Below, piece by piece: positions 13,450-15,333 of a stretch of 15,333 bases of DNA; within the stretch, counting starts at the first letter, position 1; the number at the start of each line of letters is the position of its first letter. This stretch comes from JBEKHI01 sp050012355. Lineage in GTDB: Bacteria > Actinomycetota > Actinomycetes > Streptosporangiales > Streptosporangiaceae. The stretch spans positions 1-15,333 of the forward strand of contig JBEKHI010000185.1 in the NCBI GenBank assembly GCA_050012355.1. The letters run 5' to 3'. The notes beneath the pieces are model-generated. The model ran no database searches. It was not told where the DNA came from and saw only the letters and a list, made by a program, of their open reading frames with translations. Made by a program: the position numbers and the translations under genes.

Positions 13450-15146
13450 CTGTGCCAGCCGCTCGAGACGACCGCGCCGGTCGTCGAGTTGAGGATCACC
13501 TTCCGGTCGTTCGGCCTGGTGTTGAAGTCAAGCAGGCCGCCGGGAGCGTCGAGCGAACCGGAGATCGAGTCATACGATCCGGGGAGCCGCTCGCTGTGCA
13601 GCCAGTTGTCCTCGATGAACTTCACCACCGAGCTGGTGTCCGTCAGGTTGTTGCTGACGTAGTTGTCCCGCGTGTACGGCGAGATGACGACCATCGGCAG
13701 CCGCTGGCCGAAGCCACAGCGACCGTTGGCGCTGCTGACTTCCTTCTTGGCGCTCTCGCAAACGGCGGAGTCGATGGAGGTGTCATCCGAGCCCTGGACG
13801 ATCTTCGGGACCGCGCTGTCGTAGAAGCCGTCGGAGTCGTCGTAGGTGATGATGATCGCGGTCGAGGACCAGTACTTCGACTCCTCGATCGAGTTGACCG
13901 TGTTGACGATCCACTTCTGCTCGTCCAGCGGGTCAGACTCGCCCTCGTGGCCGCTCTGGGCGGTCGTCGGCTTCAGGAAGCTGACCGACGGCAGGTTGCC
14001 GTCCTTCAGTGTCTCGGAGAAGTCCGACAGGTCGTACTGGTGGTTGGCCTGGTCGGTGCGGCCGATCGCGGCCTCAGAGGTCGGCGGCAGGTGGGCCGGG
14101 TTGGCGGTGGTCGCGTTGAACTGGAACGGGTCCCAGTGCGGCGTGTACTCCTGGAGCTCGGTGCCGGCGATGTTCTCGCTCTCCGCGCCGCAGACGGCGC
14201 CACCGCTGTTGGTCGAGGTCGGGGCGAACCCGCCCTGGAACCAGCCCCACGTGACGTGCTTGGCGTCCAGCAGGTTGCCGATGTTCTCGCCCGTCATCAC
14301 GCCCTCCGGGTTGCTGGAGGTGTGGTTGGAGTCCGAGCACTCATCGTAGTACGGGTCGATATCGCCGTAAATCGACCCATAGGCGGTGATCGCGCTCGTG
14401 TCCGTGGTCTTCGTGCCGCTCGGAGTCACCGCGTAGGCGTCGGAGCTCAGCCCGGAGCTCACGCTGATGGCGCCCTCGGTCGACGGGCCGAACGTGTCGT
14501 CGAAGTTGTTGTCGCTCATCGCGTAGTTCTGAGCGTAGTTCCAGAGCCCGGTGACGGTGTTCCCGTCGTAGTAGTCCATGACGATGCCGGGAGGCCCGTA
14601 GTACTGACCCGTGGTGGAGCAGTCGTCCGACTCGGTGTCCTGGACGAACTTGTCCATCTTGCCGTTGTCGACGGCTTCCTGCTCCGGGGTGTAATCGTGG
14701 TTCTGGTCGCAGGTCAGCGCCTCGGACGGAGACAGCAGTTCCGGGTTGTACTCGTTCGGGTTATTGGTGAGCAGCGGGCCGACCGGGCCGCTCTTGGTGA
14801 TCTTGCTGTAGAGCCCGTTCACCGTAGGCGTGCCCGGCTTGGCCTTGAAGTAGGTGCCATCCGTGTTGGTCGCGTACGGGTAGGTGCCGAAATAGTGGTC
14901 GAACGAGATGTTCTCGTCGAAGAGCACGACCAGGTGCTTGATCGGAGTAGAGGTGTTGTTGGTATCGCGGTACATGGTCGCGGACACCGTCGCCGGGGCA
15001 TGATAGCCGGCGAACGACGTCGTGCTCGATGTGCTCGCGCTAGCCGCCGTCGCGCCGGCGGCAGCACCGGCGGCGAGGACGACAGCCGCACCAATAGCTA
15101 TCGAGCGACGCTTGCGCCCGACCCGGGCAATTGGGCTTTCGCCCAT
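13446..15146 (-). CDS. Secreted phosphoesterase (phospholipase C/acid phosphatase family)
   Basis: A 566-residue exported hydrolase of the phosphoesterase family (PF04185) that includes bacterial phospholipases C and AcpA-type acid phosphatases. A basic start (RVGRKRRS) and a hydrophobic Ala-rich segment (16-36) ending near ASAS form a signal peptide; the double arginine makes Tat export possible but the motif is not canonical. The catalytic N-terminal block IKHLVVLFDENISFDHYFGT (69-88) corresponds to the family's ENRSFDH motif. Further blocks are DQNHDYTPEQEAVDNGKMDK (147-166), NYAMSDNNFDDTFGPSTEG (207-225), IIITYDDSDGFYD and LPMVVISPYTRDNYVS, holding likely metal ligands. Specific substrate is unclear. 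GGAGGG (plus 15153-15158) 6 nt upstream fixes the ATG. The stop shares CTAG with the MFS stop, so transcripts must run into each other or end inside coding sequence. Confidence 0.92.
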   Translation of the reverse strand: MGESPIARVGRKRRSIAIGAAVVLAAGAAAGATAASASTSSTTSFAGYHAPATVSATMYRDTNNTSTPIKHLVVLFDENISFDHYFGTYPYATNTDGTYFKAKPGTPTVNGLYSKITKSGPVGPLLTNNPNEYNPELLSPSEALTCDQNHDYTPEQEAVDNGKMDKFVQDTESDDCSTTGQYYGPPGIVMDYYDGNTVTGLWNYAQNYAMSDNNFDDTFGPSTEGAISVSSGLSSDAYAVTPSGTKTTDTSAITAYGSIYGDIDPYYDECSDSNHTSSNPEGVMTGENIGNLLDAKHVTWGWFQGGFAPTSTNSGGAVCGAESENIAGTELQEYTPHWDPFQFNATTANPAHLPPTSEAAIGRTDQANHQYDLSDFSETLKDGNLPSVSFLKPTTAQSGHEGESDPLDEQKWIVNTVNSIEESKYWSSTAIIITYDDSDGFYDSAVPKIVQGSDDTSIDSAVCESAKKEVSSANGRCGFGQRLPMVVISPYTRDNYVSNNLTDTSSVVKFIEDNWLHSERLPGSYDSISGSLDAPGGLLDFNTRPNDRKVILNSTTGAVVSSGWHS

Positions 15147-15170
15147 GTCTCACCCTCCAGGTAGTTAACG

Positions 15171-15333
15171 TTAGGGAACGCTGGATACAGTCGCATATTT
15201 CTCTGACAGAATGGCTTGGTCGATGTGAACGGCAGGCGAACCGGCGGCCAACACTAACGCCAGCAGCGAGCTTCCGTACCAGTCAGCGGAGTCGCGCACT
15301 CCCGGCAGCACCAGGAAGTACCCGCCGCCGAAC
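15171..15333 (-). CDS. Possible C-terminus of an unknown protein (runs off right edge)
   Basis: A minus-strand frame is open from the window edge to a TAA at 15171-15173, 24 bp before the phosphoesterase ATG. Its 53 codons read FGGGYFLVLPGVRDSADWYG followed by a hydrophobic SSLLALVLAAGSPAV and a polar end (ILSEKYATVSSVP). No family is recognised. The AT-rich codons near the end (AAA, TAT, TTA) are unlike the neighbours, so this may be chance. If real, it lies directly upstream of and in line with the phosphoesterase gene. Confidence 0.35.
   Translation of the reverse strand, partial: FGGGYFLVLPGVRDSADWYGSSLLALVLAAGSPAVHIDQAILSEKYATVSSVP
15182..15209 (-). promoter_or_regulatory. Possible promoter of the phosphoesterase gene
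   Basis: On the minus strand CTGTCA (plus 15204-15209), a 16-nt spacer and TATCCA (plus 15182-15187) resemble a weak promoter about 35 bp before the ATG. It would lie inside the open frame at the right edge if that frame is a gene. Visual match only. Confidence 0.3.

Noticed and set aside
13452..15164. 570-codon open frame on the plus strand opposite the phosphoesterase gene
   Set aside because: It is a high-GC antisense shadow: the minus-strand frame has a signal peptide, a ribosome binding site and family motifs, while the plus frame is a low-complexity Val/Arg/Gly string with no motif.

Overview
The window is high-GC DNA from a filamentous actinomycete. This is inferred from the GC-rich codon use, the GTG starts, and gene families largely confined to that group: DUF574/SAV2177 methyltransferase, DUF397 proteins, an XRE regulator with a DUF5753 domain, and an RsbW-like ATPase. 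The genus cannot be fixed from the sequence. Most genes are ordinary chromosomal housekeeping or regulatory genes, and no phage, plasmid, IS or CRISPR structure is visible.

Layout. (1) Bases 1-851, minus strand: an OmpR-type response regulator followed 4 bp later by the start of a membrane sensor kinase that runs off the left edge. (2) 902-4540, plus: cobN, the large subunit of aerobic cobaltochelatase, divergent from the response regulator across a 50-bp gap. (3) 4635-5680, plus: a DUF574 SAM-dependent methyltransferase overlapping a DUF397 gene. (4) 5902-8266, plus: XRE/DUF5753 regulator, a second DUF397 gene, a strong terminator, a roughly 400-bp non-coding stretch with a long inverted repeat, then an RsbW-like ATPase. 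Blocks 3 and 4 resemble the WhiJ/BldB/AbaA-type (also Scr1/Scr2-type) regulatory loci that actinomycetes carry in many copies. (5) 8273-9190, minus: inosine/uridine-preferring nucleoside hydrolase. (6) 9268-10539, plus: glyA, serine hydroxymethyltransferase. (7) 10537-10899, minus: the C-terminal remnant of a TetR-family regulator. (8) 11037-13449, plus: tam (trans-aconitate methyltransferase) behind a perfect 18-bp operator-like palindrome, a VOC-fold protein overlapping it by 4 bp, and an MFS exporter. (9) 13446-15146, minus: a secreted phospholipase C/acid phosphatase-family enzyme, convergent with the MFS gene and sharing stop-codon bases with it. An open frame of unknown nature runs off the right edge.

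The least expected feature is a 56-bp palindromic sequence present twice (3084-3139 and 10904-10959; 50 of 56 bases identical). One copy lies in frame inside cobN and adds a linker to the protein. The other sits exactly where the TetR remnant loses its homology. The two copies look like members of an interspersed palindromic repeat family that tolerates insertion into coding sequence. A different palindrome with an 18-bp perfect stem forms the 3' end of the MFS coding sequence.
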